NCBI RefSeq assembly: GCF_030652515.1
Contig: NZ_JAUSAR010000010.1
Span: 1 to 64,000, forward strand
Reading direction: 5' to 3'
DNA from: Aquabacterium sp.
GTDB lineage: Bacteria > Pseudomonadota > Gammaproteobacteria > Burkholderiales > Burkholderiaceae_C
Length of the DNA stretch: 64,000 bases
The translations under genes were made by a program, and so were the position numbers. Below, in pieces: positions 53,029 to 62,568 of the stretch (positions are counted from its first letter, which is position 1; every line of letters starts with the position of its first letter). The notes beneath the pieces were generated by a model. That model searched no databases. It worked only from the letters and a program-made list of their open reading frames with translations, and was not told the DNA's origin.

Positions 53029-54291
53029 TCAGGGGATCAAAGGCGCCAGCCAGTCGGCGAACATGTCGCTCAGCAAGACGCGCTGGGTGGTCGGCTTGGT
53101 TTCATAGGCGCGCATGACCGGGCCCTTGCCATCCAGCAGGTTGTCCACGAACACGCCCACCGAGTTCAGCTTCTTCTCGACAATGCTGGTGCCACCGAAG
53201 GTGACGATGGTGGTGCAGTGCGAACCATTGATGTCACGCTTGTTGGGGATGTAGTAACCCACGTTGGTCGGTGTCATCTGGGCGATCCAGGGTTCGATTT
53301 CCTGGCGCCACTTCACGTTCAGCATTTTCAGGCGGTCGGCGTCGGTGGCGGCGTTGGCGATCTCGGGGTAGAACTTCTGGTACGAGAAGGCCGAGAAGTT
53401 GGTGTCCTCCTGGAACATCGTGTAGCCGATGCGGTCATTGGGGAAGATCTTGCCCAGGCCGGCGGTGATCGAGCCCATGTTGTTCGCATCGCCCGCGCCA
53501 GGGTATTTGGTGATCAGCTGGGTGACCAGGCCGTCAGCGCCGTCCAGGCCCCAGACTTCGCGGATCTTGTTGTGCAGCAGCACGGACGGGGCCTGCTCGG
53601 GCGTGGCAGTGCGGGGCACGTTGAACAGCGGGCCGGAGTCAGCCGCCAGGGCCATCTTCTTGGGCTTGAGCGTGGTGCGGAAGGCCGCGTAGTTGGCCGT
53701 GGAGCCCACGCCACCGGCCGAGAAGCCAGTCAGCAGCAGGTGGTCGGGCTGGGGCATGTTCTTGGCCATCCAGTTCGCCACGGCTTGCGCGTTGATGGCG
53801 CCGCGGTGGAAATACGTCATGGGGTTGGCCGGGTCGGTGTTGTTGTACACGTTGACCTTGTTGCCGGTGTGCACGTCGCCGGTGCAATACGTCAGGTAGA
53901 CGATGTTCCAGCTTTGGGTCTGCACGGCTTGCAGCGGGTGGATGCGGGCGGTGAAGGGGGTCACCAGGCCGAGGTGGGCCTGGCGGTTCCAGTCACTCAT
54001 GTAGTTCTCAGGGATGCCATCGGGGTTGACGGCGTTGAGCAGCGAGCCGCCCTTGCACGCGGCCTGGTCCCAGCAGGCGCCGCCGCCTTCGAACATCACG
54101 ACGGCTTTGCTGTTGAAAGGTGTGCGGTTGACGAAGAAGCGATAGGGCGTGCCATTGCCGCAAGTGGCGCCGCTGGAGGCGGGCAACTCGACCATCTCCC
54201 ATTTGAAGTAGGCGGCGTGGGCGGCCAGGCTGGTCAGCAGGGTGACGCCAACGGCCTTTGCCGTGGCCACCATCAGTGATTTCAAATTCAT
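53029..54291 (-). CDS. Pectinacetylesterase/Notum-family extracellular hydrolase
   Basis: Signal peptide; CGNGTPYRFFVNRT, MFEGGGACWDQAACKG, LLTGFSAGGVGSTANY. Confidence 0.85.
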   Translation of the reverse strand: MNLKSLMVATAKAVGVTLLTSLAAHAAYFKWEMVELPASSGATCGNGTPYRFFVNRTPFNSKAVVMFEGGGACWDQAACKGGSLLNAVNPDGIPENYMSDWNRQAHLGLVTPFTARIHPLQAVQTQSWNIVYLTYCTGDVHTGNKVNVYNNTDPANPMTYFHRGAINAQAVANWMAKNMPQPDHLLLTGFSAGGVGSTANYAAFRTTLKPKKMALAADSGPLFNVPRTATPEQAPSVLLHNKIREVWGLDGADGLVTQLITKYPGAGDANNMGSITAGLGKIFPNDRIGYTMFQEDTNFSAFSYQKFYPEIANAATDADRLKMLNVKWRQEIEPWIAQMTPTNVGYYIPNKRDINGSHCTTIVTFGGTSIVEKKLNSVGVFVDNLLDGKGPVMRAYETKPTTQRVLLSDMFADWLAPLIP

Positions 54292-54388
54292 GTCAACGCT
54301 CCATGGGTGAAAGGTGTCTTCCAATGACATGGAGTTTGAAACACGGTGTTTTTTCAAGGCCCTGGGCATTCCCCTGAGAGTTTGGCTT

Positions 54389-54406
54389 CCCCCTGAAATC
54401 AGGGGG
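54389..54406. promoter_or_regulatory. CCCCCTGAAATCAGGGGG palindrome upstream of the pectinacetylesterase-like gene
   Basis: Perfect 8-bp arms with 2-bp spacer; extra half-site at 54369-54377. Confidence 0.55.
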
Positions 54407-54476
54407 CGCCAACTGTCAATCGCCTGACGGTTGCGCCGTTTAACGCTGCGGGTTGACCCTTGAGCGCTTCATTCCG

Positions 54477-55388
54477 TCAGGCCAGCCATTCGATGCCGGG
54501 CAGCTTGGCACACTGCTGGCGCATGATCAGGGCCATGTCCTGCATGTAGGGCTGGGTGGCGAGGGCTTTGGGGCAGATGGCGTGCAGTTCGCTCCACAGG
54601 CCTTTGGGGCCGATGGGCACGGCTTTGACGTAGTCGTGCTCCAGGTAGCTTTGCAGGCCCCAGCTGGGCAGGGCGGCGATGCCTCGGCGGCTGGCCACCA
54701 GTTGCACGATGGCCACCGTGAGTTCGGCGGTGCGGCGCGCGGGTTCGATGCCCGCGGGCTTGAGGACTTCGCGGATCAGGTCGATGCGCTGCTCGGGCAC
54801 GGGGTAGGTGATGAGGGTTTCGCCCTCGAAATCCTGGGCCACGAGGTGGCGTTTGTTCCGCAGGCGGTGCTCGTTGGCGACCACGGCCAGGATCTCGAAG
54901 CGGAACAGCGGTTCAACCGACCAGGGGCGCTGGGCTTTGGGTTTGGAGCCGATGACCAGGTCGGCGCGGCCTTCTTTGAGCAAGGCCAGCGGGTCGGCGT
55001 GGAAGCCGGCCACCAGGTCAACTTCGACCTCGGGCCAGCGCTGGCGGAACTCGTGCATCACGGGCATCAGCCAGTCGAAGCAGGTGTGGCATTCAAGCAC
55101 GATGCGCAGCTCGCCACCGGCACCGCCTTTGAGGCGCTGCAGATCGCGCTCAGCGGCGCCGATGTCGGCCAACACGGTGCGGGCCAGGGCGAGCAGGCGT
55201 TCGCCTGCGGGGGTGAAGCGCAGGCCTTGGCGGGTGCGCTCGAACAGGGCCTGGCCGTGGTGGTTTTCCAGCGCGCGGATCTGGTGCGACAGGGCCGATT
55301 GACTGAGGTGCACCCGCTCGGCGGCGGTGGCCAGTTTGCCGGTGTCGGCGATGGCAACCAGGGACTTGAGGTGGCGGACTTCGATCAT
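54477..55388 (-). CDS. metR: LysR-family regulator, MetR-like
   Basis: MIEVRHLKSLVAIADTGKLATAAERVHLSQSALSHQIRALE; LRIVLECHTCFDWLMPVM typical MetR. Confidence 0.82.
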   Translation of the reverse strand: MIEVRHLKSLVAIADTGKLATAAERVHLSQSALSHQIRALENHHGQALFERTRQGLRFTPAGERLLALARTVLADIGAAERDLQRLKGGAGGELRIVLECHTCFDWLMPVMHEFRQRWPEVEVDLVAGFHADPLALLKEGRADLVIGSKPKAQRPWSVEPLFRFEILAVVANEHRLRNKRHLVAQDFEGETLITYPVPEQRIDLIREVLKPAGIEPARRTAELTVAIVQLVASRRGIAALPSWGLQSYLEHDYVKAVPIGPKGLWSELHAICPKALATQPYMQDMALIMRQQCAKLPGIEWLA

Positions 55389-56434
55389 CGGATCGCGTCA
55401 GGCCGCACGATGCGCACGGGCTGGGGTTTGATCACCACGGCGGCATCGCGGGCGCGCAACTGGCCACAACCGGCGTCCACATCTTGCCCGGCCGATTGGC
55501 GCAGCTTGGTCAGGATGCCGCGCCGGTGCAGGTTGCGCGCGATCTCGGCGGCGCGCTCCCACGATGGGCGCTTGAAGTCGAGTTCATCGACCGTGTTGTA
55601 CGGGATCATGTTCATCAGCGCGTATTTGCCCTTGAGCAGGCGCACGATGCCGTCCATCTCTTCCTCGTTGTCGTTGAGGCCGTCGATCAGGGTCCACTGG
55701 TACTGGATGGGGTAGCCGGTGGCGCGGGCATAGCGCTCGCCTTGCTCGACCAGATCAGCTGGATCGATGCGGGGCGCGCGGGGCAGCAGTTGCGCGCGCA
55801 ACTCGGGCTTGGTGGAGTGCAGCGACAAGGCCAGGGCGGGTTTGACTGTGCCCAGAGGCAGGCGCTCGAAGGCGCGCGGGTCGCCCACGGTCGAGAACAC
55901 CAGATTCTTGTGGCCGATGCCGCCGCAGGTGCCCAGCAGTTCGATGGCTTCGAGCACGTTGTCGAGGTTGTGCGAAGGCTCGCCCATGCCCATGAACACG
56001 ACCTTGGTGACGCGGCGGCGGGCGCGGGCCAGGGCCACCTGGGCGACGATCTCGGCGCTGCCCAACTGGCGCAGCAGGCCGTCCTTGCCGGTCATGCAGA
56101 ACACGCAGCCGACGGCGCAACCCACTTGGGATGACACGCACAGGCCATCGCGGGGCAGCAGCACGCTCTCGACCGTCTGGCCATCTTGCAGGCCGATCAA
56201 CAGGCGGGACGAACCGTCGTCGCCGGGGTGTTCAGAGCGCACCTGAGCCAGGGTGTTCAGGTCAGCCAACAAAGCGGGCAGGGCGTTGCGCACGTCCAGC
56301 GGCAAGAAGTCTTCCGGGCGGCGCTTGCCGCTGTCCATGGGCAGCGCCTGCGACCACAGCCGCAAGATTTTGTCTTCGTGGCAGGGCTTGGCGCCGTGGG
56401 CGCGCAAACGCTGGCGGATGTCGTCAATGCGCAT
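55385..56434 (-). CDS. RlmN/Cfr-like radical SAM RNA methyltransferase
   Basis: LCVSSQVGCAVGCVFCMTGKDG (CxxxCxxC), GMGEPSHNLDNVL, SAGQDVDAGCGQL. Confidence 0.88.
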   Translation of the reverse strand: MRIDDIRQRLRAHGAKPCHEDKILRLWSQALPMDSGKRRPEDFLPLDVRNALPALLADLNTLAQVRSEHPGDDGSSRLLIGLQDGQTVESVLLPRDGLCVSSQVGCAVGCVFCMTGKDGLLRQLGSAEIVAQVALARARRRVTKVVFMGMGEPSHNLDNVLEAIELLGTCGGIGHKNLVFSTVGDPRAFERLPLGTVKPALALSLHSTKPELRAQLLPRAPRIDPADLVEQGERYARATGYPIQYQWTLIDGLNDNEEEMDGIVRLLKGKYALMNMIPYNTVDELDFKRPSWERAAEIARNLHRRGILTKLRQSAGQDVDAGCGQLRARDAAVVIKPQPVRIVRPDAIR

Positions 56435-57497
56435 GGGGTGGCAGTGTAGGCGCTGCGGCCTGGCGCCAGGTGCTCGGCGATGAGCCCGTCCAGCGCTTGA
56501 AGGCGCGGGTGAAGGCGCTGACCTCGGAGAACCCCAGCAGGAAGGAGATTTCGCCCACCGAGTATTGGGCGGCGGCCAGGTAATCCAGCGCGAGCTGGTG
56601 GCGCGTCTGGTTGAGCACGTCGCGGTAGCTGGTGTCCAGCTCGGCCAGGCGGCGCTGCAGGGTGCGCAGGGTCATGGCCAGGCGGCGGGCGACGTCGTCC
56701 TGGCGGGGCTCGCCACTGGGCAGCATCTCTTTCAGCACGGCGGCCAGTTGCTGGGGCAGGCCGCGATCAGGCCAGTGCGAGCGGTAGCGGTCCATGGCCT
56801 CTTCGCTGGCCTTGACGACTGCCAGGTTGGCGAAGGACAGGGGCTTGTGCAGCGTGGCGTGGTCAACCACCAGGGCGTTGTCCTCACAACCGTAGAGGGG
56901 CGTGCAGCGGAAGACTTTTTCGAACTTGGCGTGGTCTTTGGGGCGCTGGCGTTGCAGGCGCAATTCGAGCGGGACGAAGTCGCGGCCATAGAGCATGCGT
57001 GAGCCGCGCACCAGGGTGAGCATGGCGTAGTCGAAGATGCTCCAGACGGTGGCCGCGTTGGCGGTGCCCAGCAGGGCCTGGTCACCCGTGATGGTGAGGC
57101 GCCCAGCGCCCTCGTCCAGGTGAAAGCGCACGTCGGCGGCATCAGTCACCACGTGGGCGTAGCGCGCCAGGCGCAGGTACATCTGGGCCAGGTTCTCGGA
57201 GGCCATCAGGGCGTAGCCCAGGGCGGTGAAGTTCAGGGGCAGGAACTGCAGAGCCACGTCCACGCCCAGCAGCTCTTCGCCTGTGGCCTGCAGGGCTTTT
57301 TGCCAGAAGGCCAGGCCCAGGTGGGCGGGGTAGCGCGCCATGGGGTCGCTCAGGGTGGACAGGTCCAAGCCCACTTCGCGCAGCAGGGCGTCGGCGTCCA
57401 CGCCGCGCTTGTCCACGGCGCTTTTGGCGGCCAGCAGCCAGCTGCGCAGGGCAGAGGCGTCGGAGGCGGGCAAGGCGGAAGGCGGCTGGGAACTCAT
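56424..57497 (-). CDS. AraC family transcriptional regulator
   Basis: C-terminal HTH YSVGEISFLLGFSEVSAFTRAFKRWTGSSPSTWR. Confidence 0.92.
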   Translation of the reverse strand: MSSQPPSALPASDASALRSWLLAAKSAVDKRGVDADALLREVGLDLSTLSDPMARYPAHLGLAFWQKALQATGEELLGVDVALQFLPLNFTALGYALMASENLAQMYLRLARYAHVVTDAADVRFHLDEGAGRLTITGDQALLGTANAATVWSIFDYAMLTLVRGSRMLYGRDFVPLELRLQRQRPKDHAKFEKVFRCTPLYGCEDNALVVDHATLHKPLSFANLAVVKASEEAMDRYRSHWPDRGLPQQLAAVLKEMLPSGEPRQDDVARRLAMTLRTLQRRLAELDTSYRDVLNQTRHQLALDYLAAAQYSVGEISFLLGFSEVSAFTRAFKRWTGSSPSTWRQAAAPTLPPHAH

Positions 57498-57607
57498 GGC
57501 GACAGGGTGGGCGAGGCAGGTCAGGTCAAGTCGATTGGCGCAAAGGGGCAAGTATCGGCGACAGGCGGGGCGCAAGATCATGAGATCTCTCATTTCACGA
57601 CCTCGAC

Positions 57608-58918
57608 ATGACATCGCTCACACGAATTGGACTGCGCACCCTCAGCCGCATGGCGGGCTCGACCAAGCTGGATTCGCTGGGCCTGCGCAAGCCGACCGAA
57701 CAGGTGCTGTACCAGGGCACGAAGATGGGTTTCAAGGCCGTGACGGCCGCCAACCGGGCGTTCAAGTCGGTGAAGAACCTGGGTTCGCCGCAGCGCTTGC
57801 CCAAGCGCGGTGCCGGCGACCTGTTCGACCTGGCACCCACCGAAGACCAGCAGATGCTGCGCGAAGCGGCGCGCACCTTTGCCATGGAGCAGTTGCGCGA
57901 GGCTGCGGGCAAGGCCGACATGGCCTACGCCGCGCCGCCTGAGCTGCTGGCGCAATGCGCCGAGCTGGGCATCACCTCGCTGGGCATCCCCGAGGCGCTG
58001 GGCGGCATGGGCACCGAACGCTCGGCCGTGACGAACGTGCTGATCGCCGAAGCCATGGCCGAAGGCGACATGGGCCTGGCCTTTGCCGCGCTGGCGCCCT
58101 CGGCCGTGAGCACGGCGCTGGTGCTGTGGGGCAATGCCGATCAGCAGGCCGACTACCTGGGCGCTTTCACTGGCGAGAACGTGCCTGCGGCGGCCCTGGC
58201 CATCCAGGAGCCCACGCCCTTGTTCGACCCCTTCGAGCTGAAGACCCGCGCCGTGGCGCAAAGCGGTGGTGGCTATGTGATCAACGGCCTGAAGTCGATG
58301 GTGCCGCTGGCGGCCCAAGCAGAGCTGTTCATCGTGGCCGCGCACATCGAGGGCCAGGGCCCGGCGCTGTTCGTGATCGAGTCGTCCACCAAGGGCTTGT
58401 CGGTTGAAGAGGACCGCGCGATGGGGCTGCGCGCCGCGGGGACGGCGCGCTTGAAGTTGGAAGCGGTGGCGGTGCCTGCCAAGGCCTTGCTGGCCGATGG
58501 CGCTGCCGAGGTCTACCGCGAATGCATCCAGTTGTCGCGCCTGGCATGGTGTGCGCTGGGCACGGGCTGCGCGCAAGGCGTGCTCGATTTCATCGTGCCT
58601 TACGTGAACGAGCGCCACGCTTTCGGCGAGCCGATCAGCCACCGCCAGTCGGTCGCTTTTGCCGTGTCCAACATGTCGATCGAGCTGAACGCGATGCGCT
58701 TGCTGACCTGGCGCGCTGCCAGCCTGGTCGATGCGGATGTGGATTTCTTCGAGGCCGCCGCCTTGGCGCGCCGCCTGTGCACCGACAAGGGCATGCAGAT
58801 TGGCAGCGATGGCGTGCAGTTGCTGGGCGGGCATGGTTTCGTCACCGAGTACCCCGTGGAGCGTTGGTACCGAGACCTGCGCGCGGTGGGTGTGATGGAG
58901 GGCGGGCTGCTGATTTGA
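57608..58918 (+). CDS. Acyl-CoA dehydrogenase family protein
   Basis: GIPEALGGMGTERSAV; C-terminal GSDGVQLLGGHGFVTEYPVERWYRDLR. Confidence 0.92.
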   Translation: MTSLTRIGLRTLSRMAGSTKLDSLGLRKPTEQVLYQGTKMGFKAVTAANRAFKSVKNLGSPQRLPKRGAGDLFDLAPTEDQQMLREAARTFAMEQLREAAGKADMAYAAPPELLAQCAELGITSLGIPEALGGMGTERSAVTNVLIAEAMAEGDMGLAFAALAPSAVSTALVLWGNADQQADYLGAFTGENVPAAALAIQEPTPLFDPFELKTRAVAQSGGGYVINGLKSMVPLAAQAELFIVAAHIEGQGPALFVIESSTKGLSVEEDRAMGLRAAGTARLKLEAVAVPAKALLADGAAEVYRECIQLSRLAWCALGTGCAQGVLDFIVPYVNERHAFGEPISHRQSVAFAVSNMSIELNAMRLLTWRAASLVDADVDFFEAAALARRLCTDKGMQIGSDGVQLLGGHGFVTEYPVERWYRDLRAVGVMEGGLLI

Positions 58919-58920
58919 CC

Positions 58921-59000
58921 CACCGCCTACGCGCTTCGCGCGCCCCCTCAAGGGGGCAACACCAGCGGCCCGGCAAAGCCGGATCCACGGTGTTCGCTGG
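58921..59000. repeat. REP-like extragenic palindromic element
   Basis: GCCCCCTCAAGGGGGC and CCGGCAAAGCCGG hairpins, outer CCAGCG/CGCTGG and ACACC/GGTGT arms. Confidence 0.55.
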
Positions 59001-59031
59001 ATGAGACTGGCTTACTGATGAGATTCACGCA

Positions 59032-60246
59032 ATGATCAACCTCGAAATCCCCCGCAAGTTCAAACCCCTGGTGCGCCAGGCCCACGAGACCGCCGCCGAA
59101 GTGCTGCGCCCCATCTCACGCAAGTACGACCGCGCCGAGCACAGCCGCCCGGTTGAGTTGGACATGATGGCCGCCGTGATTGACGGCATGAACGAAGGCA
59201 ACAGCGATGTGGGCGGCACGGGCGCCACCGGCGTGCGCCGTGACGCCAACGATGCGAACCAAGGCAACCGCAACGGCACCAACATCTCCACCTGCCTGTC
59301 CATCATGGAACTGTGCTGGGGTGATGTCGGCATGCTGCTGTCGATGCCGCGCCAAGGCCTGGGCAATGCCGCCATCGCGTCGGTGGCCAATGATGAGCAG
59401 CTCAAGCGCTTCAAGGGTCGCTGGGCCGCGATGGCCATCACCGAGCCGGGCTGCGGCTCCGACTCGGCCGCCATCAAGACCAGCGCGAAGCTCGACGGCG
59501 ACCACTACGTGCTCAATGGCGAAAAGATCTACGTGACCGCAGGCGACCGTGCCGACCTGGTGGTGGTGTGGGCCACGCTGGACAAGAGCTTGGGCCGCGC
59601 CGCGATCAAATCCTTCGTGGTCGAAAAAGGCACGCCCGGCTTCGAGCTGGTGCGCCTGGAGCACAAGCTGGGCATCCGCGCCTCCGACACCGCGCACTTC
59701 ATGATCACCAACTGCCGCGTGCCCAAGGAGAACCTGCTGGGCGACCCTGAAGTGAACCCTGAGAAGAGCTTTGCTGGCGTGATGCAGACTTTCGACAACA
59801 CGCGTCCGCTGGTGGCTTCGATGGCCGTGGGCCTGACGCGCGCCTGCATCGAAGAGATGGGCCAGATCCTGAAGGACTGCGGCTTGACGGTTGATTACAG
59901 TCGTCCGCTGCATCGGCAGGCTTCGGCCGTGGCCGATTTTGTGCGCATGCAGGCTGACTATGAGGCGGCGCGTTTGCTGACCTTGCAAGCCGCCTGGATG
60001 GCCGACAACGGGCGGCCGAATTCGCTGGAGGCTTCGCTGGCCAAGGCGAAGGCGGGGCGCACTTGTGTGGATGTGGCGCTGAAGTGCGTGGAACTGGCGG
60101 GCTCGATTGGGTATACGGAGACGTCGCTGCTGGAGAAGTGGTCGCGTGATGCCAAGATCCTCGACATCTTCGAAGGCACGCAGCAGATCCAGTTGCTGAT
60201 CATTGCGCGAAGGTTGTTGGGGAAGAGTTCGGCGGAGTTGAAGTAG
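59032..60246 (+). CDS. Acyl-CoA dehydrogenase family protein
   Basis: AMAITEPGCGSDSAAIKTSA; C-terminal KILDIFEGTQQIQLLIIARRLLG. Confidence 0.93.
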   Translation: MINLEIPRKFKPLVRQAHETAAEVLRPISRKYDRAEHSRPVELDMMAAVIDGMNEGNSDVGGTGATGVRRDANDANQGNRNGTNISTCLSIMELCWGDVGMLLSMPRQGLGNAAIASVANDEQLKRFKGRWAAMAITEPGCGSDSAAIKTSAKLDGDHYVLNGEKIYVTAGDRADLVVVWATLDKSLGRAAIKSFVVEKGTPGFELVRLEHKLGIRASDTAHFMITNCRVPKENLLGDPEVNPEKSFAGVMQTFDNTRPLVASMAVGLTRACIEEMGQILKDCGLTVDYSRPLHRQASAVADFVRMQADYEAARLLTLQAAWMADNGRPNSLEASLAKAKAGRTCVDVALKCVELAGSIGYTETSLLEKWSRDAKILDIFEGTQQIQLLIIARRLLGKSSAELK

Positions 60247-60319
60247 GGGGCAACCTTGTGTCGGCTTCAGGCTGGTGCGCGAGTCGATGCTGCCTGAGAT
60301 CCAGCACGGCGCTTGAAGA

Positions 60320-60339
60320 TGTAGTGCGGATGCACTACA
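60320..60339. promoter_or_regulatory. Operator-like palindrome TGTAGTGC-GGAT-GCACTACA upstream of the antitoxin
   Basis: Perfect 8-bp inverted repeat 8 nt before the antitoxin start. Confidence 0.65.
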
Positions 60340-60347
60340 ATGGGGCC

Positions 60348-60620
60348 ATGAAAACCGCCGTCATCCCCCAAATCCGTGTCGAACCTGAGTTGCGCGCTGA
60401 TCTTGATTCGGTGCTTCTGCCTGGCGAGACGCTGACTGACTTTGTCGAGGCATCGGTGCGTCGCGCCGTCGAATTTCGTCGCGTACAAACGGACTTCGCC
60501 GCGCGGTGCGAAGCATCATTGGCAGCGTACGAGCGCACCGGTGTTTCCATCCCGTCGGATGTTGTCTTGTCCAAGCTTGAGGCGAAGGTCGCAGCAAGGG
60601 TGAAGCAGCTTCGCAAATGA
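60348..60620 (+). CDS. ParD/YlcI-like antitoxin
   Basis: PQIRVEPELRADLDSVLLPGETLTDFVEASVRRAVEFR (ribbon-helix-helix-like); overlaps a ParE-like toxin. Confidence 0.8.
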   Translation: MKTAVIPQIRVEPELRADLDSVLLPGETLTDFVEASVRRAVEFRRVQTDFAARCEASLAAYERTGVSIPSDVVLSKLEAKVAARVKQLRK

Positions 60621-60931
60621 CGTTCAGAGTCGAGTTCACGCCTGAGGCCGAGGCCGATCTGGATCGCCTTTTCGACATCATGCTGGATCGCGCCGAGACT
60701 GCCCTAGAAGCCATGCGTGCCTACGAGGCTGTCGAGGCCATTCGCACCGCTGCCAACAGTCATCTCGCGACCACGCCCTACAGCTATCGCAAGGTCGGTC
60801 AACGCCCAACATTGCGTGAACTCATCATCCCGTTCGGCTCCACTGGGTACGTCCTTCGCTTCGATATACGCACCCCTGAGTTGGTCCTCGTTATCGGCGC
60901 GCGCCACCAGCGCGAGGAGGATTTCCACTGA
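60617..60931 (+). CDS. RelE/ParE family toxin
   Basis: FTPEAEADLDRLFDIML...YRKVGQRPTLRELIIPFGSTGYVLRFDI. Confidence 0.85.
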   Translation: MTFRVEFTPEAEADLDRLFDIMLDRAETALEAMRAYEAVEAIRTAANSHLATTPYSYRKVGQRPTLRELIIPFGSTGYVLRFDIRTPELVLVIGARHQREEDFH

Positions 60932-61018
60932 CAGCGGCTCGCTGAACTGCGACAAGGGAAGGCCCGCAACCGCTGCATCGGAGCCGCCCGTGCTCGATAC
61001 TGCCCACACCAGTCACGG

Positions 61019-61630
61019 TCAGTCCTTGCCCTTGACCTTCGGCTTGAATATATGAACGGTCTCACCCCGGCCGAGCATCTCCACGAGTTGGGCTATTCGC
61101 CTCGCACGCGTCTCGGCTTTCACGGCCGTTTGAATGCGCCACAAGACCGCATAGCGATTTGTCGCGTTGATCGTCGAGAAGAACGCTTTGGCCGTCGGTG
61201 CAGCGTCGAGCGCCGCGATCAGGTCTTCAGGGACCACGGCCGTGCGGGCACCGTCGTACGCCCGAGCCCATCGGCCGTCGGCCTGTGCGGCCTCGACCTG
61301 CACGAGGCCCGGTGCCTGCATTCGGCCCGCCTGGATGAGCGCCGCGACCTTGTCGACATTGATTTTCGACCAGACGCTGCGGGCGCGCCTGGGCGTGAAT
61401 CGTTGGAGGAAATATTGCTCGTCCAAGCCCTTCTTCTGACCATCGATCCAACCCCAGCAGAGCGCGATCTCCACCGCTTCAAGGTAGGTGACGCTGGCAT
61501 CAATGGCACCGCGCTTGGCGATCTTGAGCCACAGGCCTGCGGACGTGGCGTGGTGCTGTCTCAACCAGGTTTCGAACGCCTTGGCGTTCTTGAACACGGT
61601 CGGGGTGTCAGCAGGCTGGTCGATGGACAT
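61019..61630 (-). CDS. YdeI/OmpD-associated family protein
   Basis: FETWLRQHHATSAGLWLKIAKRG...EIALCWGWIDGQKKGLDEQYFLQRFTPRRARSVWSKIN. Confidence 0.9.
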   Translation of the reverse strand: MSIDQPADTPTVFKNAKAFETWLRQHHATSAGLWLKIAKRGAIDASVTYLEAVEIALCWGWIDGQKKGLDEQYFLQRFTPRRARSVWSKINVDKVAALIQAGRMQAPGLVQVEAAQADGRWARAYDGARTAVVPEDLIAALDAAPTAKAFFSTINATNRYAVLWRIQTAVKAETRARRIAQLVEMLGRGETVHIFKPKVKGKD

Positions 61631-61721
61631 GCGCGAAGTATGCTTGCCTTGCAACCGCGCTGATCTTCTCCCCACCCCTGCCCCTAAAATGGCGCCCCGA
61701 TCCCAGCAGTACCCGCCCCCG

Positions 61722-62552
61722 ATGAACATCACCGTCCAAGAAGAACTGCGCGCCTACATCGACCCGCTGACCCCCGACGAACACGACGCGCTGGAGCGCA
61801 GCATCCTGGCCGAAGGCTGCCGTGATGCGCTGGTACTGTGGGGCGATGTGCTGGTCGATGGCCACAACCGCCACGGCATCTGCCAGAAGCACGGCATCCC
61901 CTTCAACACGGTGCAGAACGCCAGCTTCAAATCGATGGACGACGTGCACCTGTGGATGATCGACCAGCACCTGGGTCGGCGCAGCGTGTCTGACTTTCAA
62001 CGCGGCGTTCTGGCCTTGCGCAAGAAGGACATCATGAGTGCCCGATTGCAGGCCAGCAAGGCGGCCGCGCCGTCGCCAGAGGCATCGGCTGCGGATGCGT
62101 CAGCCAGTGACGCTGCGCCATCCGCCTCGACCCCGCCCTGGGACGTTGACCCCTTGCCCACCCGAGAATCCATCGCCAAGGCCGCGCGCATCAGCAGCAG
62201 CACGGTCAGCCAGATCGAGAAGATCCAGAAGGAAGCCACGCCCGAACTGGTCGCGGCCGTGAAGGCGGGCGACATCTCCATCAACGCCGCGGCGGCGGTG
62301 GCCTCGCTGTCGGTGGACGAGCAAGTGGCGGCCGTGGCGGGCGGCAAGAAGGAGCTGCGCCAGGCGGCCCGGCAGGTGCGCGAAGCCAAGGCCCAAGCAC
62401 GCGCCGCGAACGCGCCTGCCGATGCTTCGGCCCCTGAGGGCGATGACTCAGAGTCCCCCGACGCCGTGATCGCCCGCTTGAAGAAAACCGTGGCCGAGCT
62501 CAGCACCGAGAACGCCATGCTCAAGGCCCGGATTGCCGAGCTGATGGCGTGA
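61722..62552 (+). CDS. ParB-like N-terminal domain protein (orphan) with HTH and C-terminal coiled-coil
   Basis: RDALVLWGDVLVDGHNRHGICQKHGIPFNTV (ParB-like); ESIAKAARISSSTVSQIEKI; terminal LKKTVAELSTENAMLKARIAELMA. Confidence 0.78.
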   Translation: MNITVQEELRAYIDPLTPDEHDALERSILAEGCRDALVLWGDVLVDGHNRHGICQKHGIPFNTVQNASFKSMDDVHLWMIDQHLGRRSVSDFQRGVLALRKKDIMSARLQASKAAAPSPEASAADASASDAAPSASTPPWDVDPLPTRESIAKAARISSSTVSQIEKIQKEATPELVAAVKAGDISINAAAAVASLSVDEQVAAVAGGKKELRQAARQVREAKAQARAANAPADASAPEGDDSESPDAVIARLKKTVAELSTENAMLKARIAELMA

Positions 62553-62568
62553 TGCGCGATCACCAGCC

